64,000 nucleotides of DNA from Halorubellus litoreus (GCF_037081675.1 NZ_JAZAQL010000002.1:1054001-1118000); one strand, 5' to 3'; positions 26,319 to 34,702 are shown, numbered from the stretch's first letter. Made by a program: numbers and translations. The notes: a model not told the origin generated them from the sequence alone.

Positions 26319-27539
26319 TCACGCTGAGACAGGATATGACACCCACTCCTTGAACGCGAGCGGCTGTTCGTCGGTCGACCCGAACACGACCCCAAGCGGG
26401 ACACCGTAGATGCCCAACTTGGCTTCGTACTCGCCCGTGTCCTTGATACTCGGCAGGAGATGCACGGGCACACCGTTCACGCGTTCCTCCTTCGACTCGT
26501 GGTAGTGACACCGGAAGGCGAAGTCGAAGTCCCACCGGTTGACCTGCGCCTGCCACCACTGGAGCGGTGACTTCGTACCAATGTGGTACGGGACGTCTTC
26601 ACCGTGAACACCGAAGCCCGTCCACTTCCCGTTGCGAGTCGTGAACAGGATATGGTCGTCGATGTCCGACCGGATGAACGTCACGTTCTCCAGGCCCATC
26701 GCCTGAACCGCTAACTCCAGGCGGTCGTAGAGAAGGTCGTCGGCGTTGGCGTGGTGTGACTGCCCGCCCTGTCGGAACTCGCCATGGTTCCCGTGGAAGC
26801 ACGGCACGACAACACTCGGGAAGCGAGCGGACGCCCTGGCGATCTCATACGTGTAGACGTCCGTCGCAACCTTGAGTTGCTCTCGGATGTGCATACGTGG
26901 CTCCAGGTGCCACTTCTGTTGCTCGTAGATGGCTTCGTTCGTAACGTGGTCACCGAGCATCGGAACCACGAACGCATCAATCGTGTGTCCCATGGCCTCG
27001 CGAGCGTCCGCCACCTGGTGTGCGTGGTCGAACTTCGCGTGGATACGTTCGGACGCGATCTCCGCGTCGAACAACGGCTGGGACTCATACGGGTTCGGTT
27101 GCGTGGGGTCAGCAACGAGGTCGCCGTAGTGGTCGTCCGAACACGGGACGATAATATCCATCCCACCAGGGGTGTACGTGACACCACCATCGGCGATAAC
27201 GGGACCAACCTCCTGGCGGTAGGCCCGAATCTCGTGTTCTAATTCCGCGAGAAACGCCTTCGTCTTGCGACTAACGGCGGCTTTCTGAGCGGCGGTTGTG
27301 CGAACGGGCGCGGAGACGTTGATGACGTCGTTTTCCACGCGACCGCCGCCGGGTTCGTAGTATTCGCCCGCATCGTTCTGCGCGAGATGTACCCCGCGCT
27401 TCTCGATGTCGGACAGGTGGTCGTAGACCGTAGACTCCGTGATGCCCAGCGAGAGCGCAAGGGCGGGAACGGTCTTCGGAAGCTCCGCGAGAACATCCAG
27501 TTGTCGCGGCGTGAGTTTCGCATACGCTGTATTCTTCAT
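26319..27539 (-). CDS. Calcineurin-like metallophosphoesterase with N-terminal HTH
   Basis: 406 residues from the ATG at 27539. The first 60 residues form a winged helix (TPRQLDVLAELPKT, GITESTVYDHLSDIEKRGV). The phosphoesterase metal motifs follow: CSDDHYGD (about 131), MLGDHVTNE, CFHGNHGEF, FRCHYHE and a late GVHGED. The GNHGE motif is that of Mre11/SbcD/DNA-pol-II-small-subunit-like enzymes, so a DNA or nucleotide substrate is likely. Fusion of HTH and phosphoesterase suggests DNA-targeted action. Confidence 0.8.
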   Translation of the reverse strand: MKNTAYAKLTPRQLDVLAELPKTVPALALSLGITESTVYDHLSDIEKRGVHLAQNDAGEYYEPGGGRVENDVINVSAPVRTTAAQKAAVSRKTKAFLAELEHEIRAYRQEVGPVIADGGVTYTPGGMDIIVPCSDDHYGDLVADPTQPNPYESQPLFDAEIASERIHAKFDHAHQVADAREAMGHTIDAFVVPMLGDHVTNEAIYEQQKWHLEPRMHIREQLKVATDVYTYEIARASARFPSVVVPCFHGNHGEFRQGGQSHHANADDLLYDRLELAVQAMGLENVTFIRSDIDDHILFTTRNGKWTGFGVHGEDVPYHIGTKSPLQWWQAQVNRWDFDFAFRCHYHESKEERVNGVPVHLLPSIKDTGEYEAKLGIYGVPLGVVFGSTDEQPLAFKEWVSYPVSA

Positions 27540-27567
27540 TGATAGATGATAGCTGAATAGCTGTAGG

Positions 27568-28773
27568 TTACGCAATCGGGTGCTGAGGGTCGTAGAGGCC
27601 GCAGACCTCCCCGAGACAGAACATCGGCGCTTCTGCCCATATCGTCTCGCAGTTGAATCGCCGTGCCCAATTCGCGGCGATCACATCAGCAATCCGTGAC
27701 CGGGTTTCGTCTTCATTAAACCCCGGAATCTCACGAAAGAGGTCAACGATGACCTCAACCGGAACGTGCGCGTCAACCAGCTCGTCGATGACGAACACTT
27801 CGAACTTATGCGAAGCGTGGCCGTACTCGAACTGGTCACCGTCGCGCTCAAAGTACGCGAACACACAGGGCTTGTGTGCCGTGACGAACGCGACGTCTTC
27901 TTTCGTTTTTATCTTGTGATTGGCTACCTCGTTCTCGTACTCGTTGAGCGAGAGCGTCCGCGTCGACGACATTGACGGTCGACCGCTCGACCCACCAACA
28001 CTCGCCGTGCGAACGTACTGGGTGATTATCTGTCCCGCGCGCTCGGACTCAACTCGATGGTATTCATCGGGAAGGGGGCGCGGTTCAGATGTGAGTTTCT
28101 CATACTCGTCGGGCGTGATGGTCGCAAGTTCTCTGAGCGACACGGGAACGCAGTATCGCTCGTCATTGAAGAACGCCGTTGCCCCAGTGTGAACCGTGTT
28201 CGGGTGCCGGGTGAGCCGCCCCAGGTCGGACGAGTCAACGTCAACCCAGTCACGAATCGACACACTGGTTTCACTCTCTAAGAACGCAAGGAACTCGTCG
28301 GCGTACCGACCCAACCCTGCCTTGAATTGGTTGTATGAGCCTTCATCGGGGTTAATCGCCGGGAAGTCCAGGTAGAGATGGACGCCCTTGAACCCCGAGA
28401 GTGACCCACGCCAATACTGGTCCGCGCCCGCGTCGATCAGGAAGCGAGCTATCATACGGACCCGAGCCAGCAGGTTCGATTGGTCGCGCCGCCACGCCGC
28501 AACGTCACCAGGGCGGTACTCCTTGGCGTCGGGAACATCCAGGTCGAACATCAGTGTGTTCACCTCGGGGATGTTCCTATCGCGTGAGTGCCCTCGTGGG
28601 AAGCTGTACACGGAGACGAACCCCGCGTTCTTCCCGTTGACCGCCACCAGCGCGTCAACCAATTCGTCGCGAGTGTTCACGGCGAACTGTCGTTTGGACG
28701 CGTCAACGGTTTGGCGCGGGAAGTCGGGTGCCCACACCTCGGACGCTTGCCGAATCAAGTCGCGGTCGGTCAT
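27568..28773 (-). CDS. Archaeo-eukaryotic (AEP) primase
   Basis: 401 residues. AEP signature residues are LMFDLDVPD (catalytic DxD, about residue 74), SGFKGVHLYLDF (the sxH motif) and GRLTRHPNTVH (basic motif III). The C-terminal domain has CETIWAEAPMFCLGEVCG, a cysteine set like that of primase zinc or iron-sulfur modules. Lies next to the AAA ATPase and polymerase, so it probably primes viral replication. Confidence 0.85.
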   Translation of the reverse strand: MTDRDLIRQASEVWAPDFPRQTVDASKRQFAVNTRDELVDALVAVNGKNAGFVSVYSFPRGHSRDRNIPEVNTLMFDLDVPDAKEYRPGDVAAWRRDQSNLLARVRMIARFLIDAGADQYWRGSLSGFKGVHLYLDFPAINPDEGSYNQFKAGLGRYADEFLAFLESETSVSIRDWVDVDSSDLGRLTRHPNTVHTGATAFFNDERYCVPVSLRELATITPDEYEKLTSEPRPLPDEYHRVESERAGQIITQYVRTASVGGSSGRPSMSSTRTLSLNEYENEVANHKIKTKEDVAFVTAHKPCVFAYFERDGDQFEYGHASHKFEVFVIDELVDAHVPVEVIVDLFREIPGFNEDETRSRIADVIAANWARRFNCETIWAEAPMFCLGEVCGLYDPQHPIA

Positions 28774-28776
28774 GGC

Positions 28777-29091
28777 CTACAGGTACCGCTCGATGAGTTC
28801 TTCGATGGTTGCCTTGTGGGAATACCCACGACCGCCTGCGTGTTCGCGGAAGTTGATTGGGTCGCCGTCTTCGGTCGCGGGGAACGCCAGGCACTCCCAG
28901 CCCGAATACGGGGCGTGGACACCGGAGACGACGAAGAACCGCGTGGTTGTCTCGTCTCCAGCCTTCAGCACGGGAACGTCCTGGTCGATCTCCACGAGCC
29001 AGGCGTCACCAGTGAAGCCCTCGATGTGTTCGGTTATCCCCACAACTCCGGGGATGTCCATGCAACTCTCTACGGTGGTTTCGATACTCAT
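28777..29091 (-). CDS. Viral protein, unknown
   Basis: 104 residues from the ATG at 29091. Contains VVGITEHIEGFTGDAWLVEI and SHKATIEELIERYL at the end. No family recognised. Sits between primase and ATPase. Confidence 0.55.
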   Translation of the reverse strand: MSIETTVESCMDIPGVVGITEHIEGFTGDAWLVEIDQDVPVLKAGDETTTRFFVVSGVHAPYSGWECLAFPATEDGDPINFREHAGGRGYSHKATIEELIERYL

Positions 29092-29152
29092 TATCTCATG
29101 TTCGGGTGTTTCCTCCGGGTGGTAGGTCGCGAGTGTATGCGTGTTCCGTCGC

Positions 29153-30628
29153 TTACTCTCCAGCGCCGCTACTACCCAGGAAACCACTAAGTCCGCTGTT
29201 CTCGTCATTAGATTCGGTAGATGCACCAGCGTACACGGGTTCATCGAAGACGTCCGCCATGTCCGACTCCGCGTCGGCCAGGGTTTCTTCGAACTCGTCG
29301 CTGCCCTGTTCCACGAGGTTCAGGACTTCACCCGTGAACGGGTGGGTCACCAAGAGGCCGTCACCCCGGCAGAACCGGGCGACGTACTCCTCGGCGTCTT
29401 CTTCGTTGAGGATGTCACGAACAACGACTTCGGCGTCGTCCACGATCTCCTGCCAGTCGAAGTGCGACTTGTGTTCCGCTCGTGCTGCGAACGGGCCAGC
29501 CGACCACTCGTTGAGGCCGCTGTCGCCCTTCTGGACGTTCGCGTAGCCCTTGTGCTTCATGGACTTCAGGGACTTCTTCACGTCGCGGTCACTGACGTTC
29601 TCACCGCTCTCACGGAGTGCCTGCTGAAGTTCGTTCACCGTGAACGCCTCCTCGGAGTTATCGCGAAGGTACTGCAAGAGAATCATGTCGCGGTCGGTGA
29701 GGTTGAGTGCCGACAGGACCATCTTCTCGCCGAAGACCTTCATGCCGTACCAGCAGTCCGCAGGCGCGTTCAGGAGAACGGGGTTCCCGTTCTTGTCCAC
29801 GGTCTGCATCCGGTCGGGGTGGTGGTACAGAGTCACCGCGTCGATGAACTTGTACAACCGCGGGAAGTCCCGCCGCGCCTCAGGGAAGTGCTGGGGGAGG
29901 GGCTTCATCCGGTCGATGGCTTCGATGCACGGATTCAGAATCTCGCCCATCGAGTCCTTCCGACCGAAGCGACCAACCACCGGGCGAATCGTCCCGATGT
30001 GTTCGCGAATCTCCGCCGCTTCCTCGTAGGTCGTCTTACGGATGTACCGCCCGGACTTCTCCAACGCTTGCCGGGTGTTGACCCGTTCGGTCTGCTCCAT
30101 GGACCCATCGACCTCAAGGATCAGCGCGCGGTTCCGGTACTCGGCGTGGTCATTGATGTCGAAGCTGTCGTTGTTCCGTGCCCACGGATAGATGATGCAA
30201 TCCGGGGGTAACAGACTCCGACCCTCCAGGTGCCGACCACCCGCGACCTCGGTCCACTCGTGCGTGAACGGCTCGCCCTCTGCGTGAGCTTTGATGAGGC
30301 CCTCGATGTGTTCGGGGAGGTTCGTGGAGTCGGGGTAGACGTAGATACTCGCGGCGTTCGCGGTTTCGGCCTTCTCGAACAGGACCGTAGGCGACGAGCT
30401 GTTCGGAACCGTGAACACTTCGCCTGCGCCCTCGTTCGGATAGCACGCCAGGACTGCGTTCGCCGTCTCGTCTTTCCCGGCGGACGAGTCACCATACATG
30501 ATGATGAACCCGCCCATGAACGTCCCCAGGAGGACGGACAGGCTGGTTTCTTCCTCTCCCTCCAGGCCGTTGTCCTGAATCAGTTGCCGGACCTGGAACA
30601 ACGTGGGGATGCTTGTTTCACTCGTCAT
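29153..30628 (-). CDS. Viral AAA/P-loop ATPase with C-terminal winged helix, probable replicative helicase
   Basis: 491 residues from the ATG at 30628. Walker A is GDSSAGKD (about 44-51), preceded by GGFIIMY; a Walker B-like strand is IYVYPDST. The C-terminal half carries a winged-helix region (LTDRDMILLQYLRD, FTVNELQQALRES, SLKSMKHKGYANV). The arrangement is that of haloviral/plasmid replicative ATPases related to MCM or SF3 helicases; I cannot say which. Flanked by primase and polymerase genes. Confidence 0.7.
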   Translation of the reverse strand: MTSETSIPTLFQVRQLIQDNGLEGEEETSLSVLLGTFMGGFIIMYGDSSAGKDETANAVLACYPNEGAGEVFTVPNSSSPTVLFEKAETANAASIYVYPDSTNLPEHIEGLIKAHAEGEPFTHEWTEVAGGRHLEGRSLLPPDCIIYPWARNNDSFDINDHAEYRNRALILEVDGSMEQTERVNTRQALEKSGRYIRKTTYEEAAEIREHIGTIRPVVGRFGRKDSMGEILNPCIEAIDRMKPLPQHFPEARRDFPRLYKFIDAVTLYHHPDRMQTVDKNGNPVLLNAPADCWYGMKVFGEKMVLSALNLTDRDMILLQYLRDNSEEAFTVNELQQALRESGENVSDRDVKKSLKSMKHKGYANVQKGDSGLNEWSAGPFAARAEHKSHFDWQEIVDDAEVVVRDILNEEDAEEYVARFCRGDGLLVTHPFTGEVLNLVEQGSDEFEETLADAESDMADVFDEPVYAGASTESNDENSGLSGFLGSSGAGE

Positions 30629-30836
30629 ACCACACCTCGTCGTCACAGGAATTGTCGATCCAGGGTGCCCACCCAAGGTCTTCTTCTCGATTCAACGACG
30701 CAACGCCAAGATGGTCTAATGCACCAGAGATTAACTCGTAGTTTCGCTCGCTGAGTGTATGATGCTCTATGAGGAACATCAAATGGTCATACGCTGTCTC
30801 TATGAGCCACATCTGCTGATCTTCCCGAAACGACAT
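30618..30836 (-). CDS. Small viral protein, unknown
   Basis: 72 residues, helical N-terminus (MWLIETAYDHLMFLIEHHTL), acidic end with WAPWIDNSCDDEVWYDE. Overlaps the ATPase start by 11 bases. Confidence 0.5.
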   Translation of the reverse strand: MSFREDQQMWLIETAYDHLMFLIEHHTLSERNYELISGALDHLGVASLNREEDLGWAPWIDNSCDDEVWYDE

Positions 30837-30839
30837 TGA

Positions 30840-31064
30840 TTAGTCACCCCGTTCGATTGCGTCCGCCATCTCGCTCTCCTTGAGGCGGCGGGTCATTTCG
30901 ATACCGACGACGTTCTTCGCGTGACGCGCAAGTTCCTCGTAGGCGTCCACGGGGTCGTCGTCGCCCTCAAGTTCAGCGGTGAGTGTACACCCGAACTCGA
31001 TGGGTTCGTACTGTTTCCGTTGGCGACGGTCGCTGTAGCTGGCCGTGATAGTGGTTAGTTTCAT
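30840..31064 (-). CDS. Small viral protein, unknown
   Basis: 74 residues: a beta-rich N-terminus followed by a helix (DAYEELARHAKNVVGIEM). Preceded by a structured leader with a GTACGGGG promoter-like element. Possibly an accessory DNA-binding protein; not recognised. Confidence 0.55.
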   Translation of the reverse strand: MKLTTITASYSDRRQRKQYEPIEFGCTLTAELEGDDDPVDAYEELARHAKNVVGIEMTRRLKESEMADAIERGD

Positions 31065-31130
31065 CTTCAGGTGCCTCTTGGGATGGTAAACCGCGGGAAG
31101 TCCCGCGCCCCACCCCGTACTAAAAAATTG
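31065..31130 (-). promoter_or_regulatory. TTTTTTAGTACGGGG promoter plus hairpin leader
   Basis: Minus strand: a T-rich box (TTTTTTA) then GTACGGGG at 31113-31128, then a CGCGGGA-ctt-CCCGCG hairpin, about 50 bases in all before the ATG at 31064. Shared with the leaders of the genes at 39018, 39816 and 44717. Confidence 0.5.
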
Positions 31131-31139
31131 TTCTCGTGC

Positions 31140-31280
31140 CTATACCAGCAGGAATCCCAACAGCGCAACGACGCCGAGGGCAATGATGACAGTTGCCGCG
31201 CCCACGTAGAACGCGAACTTCACCAACCCAAGGACTTCATCGAGGAAGTCGTCGTCAATGCTGTCGTGCCGGAGTCTCAC
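31140..31280 (-). CDS. Small single-span membrane protein
   Basis: 46 residues starting at a GTG that overlaps the stop of the upstream gene (GTGA). Acidic/basic N-terminus (RLRHDSIDDDFLDEVLG), then one strong transmembrane helix (FAFYVGAATVIIALGVVALL) to the end. Too short for routine calling; coupling and hydrophobicity support it. Confidence 0.5.
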   Translation of the reverse strand: MRLRHDSIDDDFLDEVLGLVKFAFYVGAATVIIALGVVALLGFLLV

Positions 31281-32194
31281 GCCTGGACCGCCGCCACGAT
31301 GTCGTCCTGGCGGCCCTCAACCATCGCCTCGTCGACGCTGGACTCGGGGTTCGCAACCATCGTGTCGAGGGTGCGAAGAACCGACTCGGGGTCAACGATC
31401 TGCTGGTCGCGGCAGAAGCCGATGAACTCCTGAATCTGTGCCGGGAAGCCACCATCGGTCGCGGCGGCCTGAACCTCGGGTTCGGCTTCGGGTTCGGTTT
31501 CCTCGGTTGCCTTCGCCGTGGTCGTCCCGGTTTCGTTCTTGATGGTCACTTCCTCGTCGAGCGCGAGGTTGATGAAGACCGGCGTGTAGAACGTGTATTC
31601 TTCGCCCTCACGCTCGACCTTGAAGAACCGAACGCGGAGTCCCTCCAGCTCGGGGCGGAGGGAGACGTCGGTTGCGAGCCACGCGTGAACGTCGTCTTCG
31701 GTCAGAACCGCACCGCGTCCGTGCGTGGTGAGCTTCCGGGCGCAGGTCTTCGCGGACGACGACGGGCCGTGTTCGCCACCGGACTCCCACATGATGATGT
31801 TCCCGACTTCGGGCTGGTCGGCGTCGGGGTCGGCTTCGTCGTAGCGGGCGGCCACCAGCTCGTACTGGTAGGTCCGTCCACCGAACGTCTCGGAGTAGAC
31901 CTTGGGCGCGTCGTTCCCGTCGAAGTCCATCTCGTCGTCGAAGCCGAGTGCCTGCCACGAGAACACCTTGTGGGTGTCGTCGCCCTTGCGCTTGTAGAGT
32001 GCGCCGTCGACGAGGGTCACGTCGTTCATCTTGATGGCGAGCGACTGCCCGTACTTGCCTTCGACACTGAACGCGGAGTCGAGATCGCCGTCGATGGCCG
32101 CGTAGGGAGTTACCTTCAGGGTGAACTCGTTGTTCTCGTCGCTGTCGTTCTGGTTGCTGGTCGTGCTACTGCTACCGAAGTTGTTGTAGTCCAT
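31277..32194 (-). CDS. Viral protein of the replication region, possible ssDNA-binding function
   Basis: 305 residues starting MDYNNFGSSSTTSNQN. A beta-rich core (FTLKVTPYAAIDGDLD, GKYGQSLAIKMNDVTLVDGALY, RVRFFKVEREGEEYTFYTPVF) is followed by an acidic linker (EETEPEAEPEV) and a helical C-terminus. A beta core plus acidic tail and its position beside tRNAs and replication genes suggest a single-strand DNA-binding protein, but no motif proves it. Confidence 0.5.
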   Translation of the reverse strand: MDYNNFGSSSTTSNQNDSDENNEFTLKVTPYAAIDGDLDSAFSVEGKYGQSLAIKMNDVTLVDGALYKRKGDDTHKVFSWQALGFDDEMDFDGNDAPKVYSETFGGRTYQYELVAARYDEADPDADQPEVGNIIMWESGGEHGPSSSAKTCARKLTTHGRGAVLTEDDVHAWLATDVSLRPELEGLRVRFFKVEREGEEYTFYTPVFINLALDEEVTIKNETGTTTAKATEETEPEAEPEVQAAATDGGFPAQIQEFIGFCRDQQIVDPESVLRTLDTMVANPESSVDEAMVEGRQDDIVAAVQA

Positions 32195-32224
32195 GTATGG
32201 ATTGTTTTCTAAGGGTTGTCTTAC
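32195..32224 (-). promoter_or_regulatory. Viral TAAGACAACCC motif before the gene at 32194
   Basis: Minus strand: GTAAGACAACCCTTAGAAAA then about ten bases to the ATG. Same family as 25615-25636. Confidence 0.55.
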
Positions 32225-32273
32225 GCGCGATACCTCAAGGGGCGGTTCTCGGACTTGACGTCTGTTGCCCCAG

Positions 32274-32345
32274 TGGGAACGACCGGAGTCGAACCGGCAA
32301 CGACGGCTTCTTCAAAGCCGCGCTCTCCCGTTGAGCTACGTTCCC
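32274..32345 (-). tRNA. tRNA-Phe(GAA)
   Basis: Full cloverleaf on the minus strand: acceptor GGGAACG/CGTTCCC, D-arm GCTC/GAGC, anticodon stem CGGCT/AGCCG with loop TTGAAGA (anticodon GAA), five-base variable loop, T-arm GCCGG-TTCGACT-CCGGT, discriminator A. CCA is not encoded. Virus-encoded. Confidence 0.93.
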
Positions 32346-32490
32346 TTACAGCCCCGGTGGTGAGTCGGGGCTGGCAATGCACCACAGGCACCGGCTGTGG
32401 CTCATGCGACCTACGATAGCGTAGTACCAAAGCGCCCTCTCGGGCGTGCATTACATTAAGGAGAGTTGTTCAGGCGGACCCTCACCGCCA

Positions 32491-32563
32491 CGTCTCGACC
32501 AGGACTCGAACCTGGGACGACGTGATTAACAGTCACGCGTTCTACCAACTGAACTATCGAGAC
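32491..32563 (-). tRNA. tRNA-Asn(GTT)
   Basis: Full cloverleaf on the minus strand: acceptor GTCTCGA/TCGAGAC, D-arm GTTC/GAAC, anticodon stem CGTGA/TCACG with loop CTGTTAA (anticodon GTT), T-arm CCAGG-TTCGAGT-CCTGG, discriminator G. CCA is not encoded. Confidence 0.93.
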
Positions 32564-32611
32564 ACAACCGCCCTCGTTACCGAAGGCGGTCGATCACACT
32601 ACTGATAGGAA

Positions 32612-32664
32612 CCCCGGCACTGAGGCCGGGAGGGGACAGGTGGGAGTTGAACCCACGGCTGTCC
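32612..32664 (-). ncRNA. tRNA-like T-arm hairpin A plus following hairpin
   Basis: Minus strand from 32664: GGACAG, two-base linker CC, GTGGG-TTCAACT-CCCAC, CTGTCC. The outer 6-bp stem stacks directly on a perfect T-arm. A second hairpin CCCGGC-ctcagt-GCCGGG follows at 32630-32613. There is no D-arm, anticodon arm or matching 7-bp acceptor upstream, so this is not a standard tRNA. Confidence 0.6.
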
Positions 32665-32805
32665 TTCGTTGTCTGTTGTCGGCGTAGAAAATGACAGGGG
32701 AGCCACCCCCGTCTGTCTGTGTGCCCCAATCGGCAACCAGAACCAACCAACAACCAGTATCCGCAAATTGTCCCGGTGTTCGCCTAACCGGGAGTGGCAC
32801 ACCAC

Positions 32806-32878
32806 CGCCCGTGGGGGCGAGGTATAAAGGCCGGGAATCGAACCCGGAGCGCACAGTACGCTCTACGCCAGTAGCCTG
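32806..32878 (-). ncRNA. Degenerate tRNA-like element B
   Basis: Minus strand: a D-arm-like GCT-ACTGGCGTAG-AGC, a short hairpin GAGCG-TACTGTG-CGCTC, and a T-arm CCGGG-TTCGATT-CCCGG, followed by hairpin CGCCC-ccac-GGGCG at 32819-32806. The acceptor strands do not pair and the space for an anticodon arm is too small, so I do not call it a tRNA. Confidence 0.4.
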
Positions 32879-32918
32879 CCAAGAACCGCCATGAGAACGG
32901 AGTCGTCTGACTCACTGC

Positions 32919-32985
32919 CCTCAGTAGTATAACGCGCCGCATAGACTTAAAGTTTTCTATGGGTTTTCAAAGGATTGTCTATGCG
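32919..32985 (-). promoter_or_regulatory. Composite viral promoter block for the tRNA cluster
   Basis: Minus strand, in order: GACAATCCTTTGAAAACCC, ATAGAAAACTTTAAGTC, GCGCGTTATACTACTGAGGGC. The same blocks occur at 43440-43502 and 46627-46688. TTATAC is the likely TATA element. Drives transcription towards element B, A and the two tRNAs. Confidence 0.5.
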
Positions 32986-33046
32986 GCCAAAGCACTGCCT
33001 CTCTAAAGCAATATCATGAGGACCCAGCCCAGCGGGGCCGTTTTCC

Positions 33047-33078
33047 TCACAAGTATATTCGCGGCTGACGTATTAAGT
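33047..33078 (-). promoter_or_regulatory. Partial copy of the composite viral promoter block
   Basis: Minus strand: CTTAATACGTCAGCCGCGAA, then TATACTTGTGAGG. Resembles 46627-46688. About 90 bases upstream of the next copy; no gene between them, so it may be a tandem promoter. The rest of 32.2-33.2 kb holds no CDS. Confidence 0.4.
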
Positions 33079-33190
33079 CTATCGCTTGAACACCCTTTGA
33101 AGACCTACCCAAAACCCAGGAATAGGCTTACAATACAGTAATCGTTATATCGTGCCGGACTGTATGAGCGATTGAGTGATCTAAGTATCC

Positions 33191-33877
33191 ATGACTCAGT
33201 ATCAAGCGCACACGAATCTTGAATCGGTGCGTGAGTGCCCGTTCTGTGAGGAAGAAGTTCTCTCACGGGGACTCTACGTCCACGTCTACAACTCCGACGA
33301 CGACGCCCACGGACCCCGTGGGGAGGTTCCCGACGACTTCAGTGTCGACGACGCCGAGATAACCGGTCGGCGCGAAGTCACCGTCAACACGCCCACGAAG
33401 TACCGGGTCGACCACCGCCGCTTCGTGTGTGACTACTGCGGGAAGACGTTCAAGGGACAGCTCGGACTCAACGTCCACCTGGGTCGCCGCTCCGGTGCGG
33501 ACGACCTCCACCCAGCGGACGCCGAAGATCGCGACATCTCCACGTTCGAATCCTATCCCGCGACCGAGGACGGCAAGCTCATCGTCACCGACCCATCGGA
33601 CGCCGAAGGCATCCACCACGAGGAGGGTATCATCGTCGCGGACCAGGAGACGGTCGACGACATGGAACGCGAGCGCGACGGTATCCAGCACGGTACGATG
33701 GTTCCGCTACAGGAGCTTGAGCGGCTCTACCTCAAGTTCATAGACGACGCGGAGAACGACCGTGACATCACGCCGTACCACGCCGCGGAACGCGTCGACA
33801 ACATCATCGAGCGGTATCGCGGCCAGGACAACAGCGGGAAGGCGGGGGAATCCGAGTCCGCTACGCCGTCGAACTAA
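33191..33877 (+). CDS. C2H2-type zinc-finger protein, probable regulator
   Basis: 228 residues. N-terminal CPFCEEEVLSRGLYVHV and central CDYCGKTFKGQLGLNVHLGRR give two Cys-pair/His fingers; the second is a clear C2H2 finger with distal His. The C-terminal third is acidic and helical. On the plus strand within a minus-strand half, convergent with the LAGLIDADG-like gene. A DNA-binding viral regulator is plausible; target unknown. Confidence 0.65.
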   Translation: MTQYQAHTNLESVRECPFCEEEVLSRGLYVHVYNSDDDAHGPRGEVPDDFSVDDAEITGRREVTVNTPTKYRVDHRRFVCDYCGKTFKGQLGLNVHLGRRSGADDLHPADAEDRDISTFESYPATEDGKLIVTDPSDAEGIHHEEGIIVADQETVDDMERERDGIQHGTMVPLQELERLYLKFIDDAENDRDITPYHAAERVDNIIERYRGQDNSGKAGESESATPSN

Positions 33878-34340
33878 ACTCTTTCTCGAAGAACTCGCGG
33901 GTGTACTTGCGGTCCTTGGTGCTGTATTCACCAGCTAAGTCTGCCAGCTCCAGCAGGTCGTCTTCACTTTCGATCCCGTCATCGAACATCGGTAGGATTC
34001 GCTCGTAGTAGTGCTGGAACTTTTCATGTTGCAGGAGGAGATACGGGAATAGTTCCTCGATGATTCGTGCAATGTCATCAGCGCCCTCCACGAGCCACTC
34101 GTGCCGCCCCTCCTGGACGTTCTTGTGTATCTTGGCCTGCACACCGAGTGAGTGCGAAAACGCGTCCAGTAGGCCCACAATGGCCTCTGATTCGGTGCGG
34201 ACCAGGAGGGACGGCCACGCCTGGAAGCCGAGGGTGTATTCTGGTCGCGTTCTGAAGTTCACAGTCAACGACCCCTTCACGTCGATGATTCCCGCGACGT
34301 ACCCCACCGGTATCTCTGGTTCCGCCTGCTGGTCGTTCAT
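33861..34340 (-). CDS. Small LAGLIDADG-like protein
   Basis: 159 residues from the ATG at 34340. YVAGIIDVKGSLTVNF matches a LAGLIDADG helix with an Asp-Val-Lys-Gly end (consensus DADG/DxDG). Only one motif is visible, so it would act as a homodimer if it is a homing endonuclease, or it may have become a DNA-binding regulator. It is free-standing, not in an intein or intron. Overlaps the zinc-finger gene 3' to 3' by 17 bases. Confidence 0.6.
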   Translation of the reverse strand: MNDQQAEPEIPVGYVAGIIDVKGSLTVNFRTRPEYTLGFQAWPSLLVRTESEAIVGLLDAFSHSLGVQAKIHKNVQEGRHEWLVEGADDIARIIEELFPYLLLQHEKFQHYYERILPMFDDGIESEDDLLELADLAGEYSTKDRKYTREFFEKEFSSTA

Positions 34341-34530
34341 TACCGTCACTATGCTCCTGCGTGTTATTGACAGTATCGCTGTCGTGTACTGCTGTTCTTT
34401 GAACATCCTTTGAATACCCTCCGAAACGTTTAAGTATCTACATGACTATTATACTATTGAGGACACGTAGAGAGGTATCACATTACCTCTGTACCTGTTT
34501 TACTGTACACTCCTATTGTACACTCATAGT

Positions 34531-34630
34531 CAATGTACACCCCTTCCCGATGTTGTACATGGATTAGAGTACACGTTCTTACTTACATGGGACACCCAGT
34601 GGTATCCCAGTAGGACTACCAGTAGTAGAG
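34531..34630 (+). repeat. Dispersed ~100-bp viral repeat, copy 1
   Basis: Shares with 44798-44897 the blocks CTTCCCGATGTTG, ACATGGA, TACTTACATGGGA, ACCCAGTGG and TACCAGTAGTAG in the same order and spacing. A weaker third copy is at 50418-50490. Confidence 0.65.
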
Positions 34631-34678
34631 TGAGACACTGATAGCATACTTCGCTGATCCAAGGTGAACTATGACCTG

Positions 34679-34702
34679 ATAGGCTAAGACAATACTAAGA
34701 CA
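34679..34702 (+). promoter_or_regulatory. Viral AAGACAAT motif, doubled, at the start of 34703
   Basis: Plus strand: CTAAGACAATACTAAGACA immediately before ATG. Two copies of AAGACA spaced 11 bases. Same family as the minus-strand sites. Confidence 0.5.

Larger units (their letters stand above)
34341..34702. promoter_or_regulatory. Divergent regulatory region with GTACA and GGGAYACC repeats
   Basis: 362 bases without a gene. Near 34503-34580 there are five TGTACA/GTACAC-type repeats. At 34588-34609 TGGGACACC-CAGT-GGTATCCCA is an imperfect inverted repeat. A TTTAAG box near 34430 faces the minus-strand gene. The 34531-34630 segment recurs at 44798-44897. Likely operators for both divergent operons. 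Confidence 0.5.

Noticed and set aside
32633..32720. Possible intron-containing tRNA ending at 32632.
   Set aside because: No 5' acceptor matching CTGTCCC and no D-arm upstream; the 6-bp partner lies right next to the T-arm instead.
32829..32878. Possible tRNA with a GTG (His) or CTG anticodon.
   Set aside because: D-arm and T-arm resemble a tRNA, but the acceptor does not pair and there is no room for an anticodon arm and variable loop.
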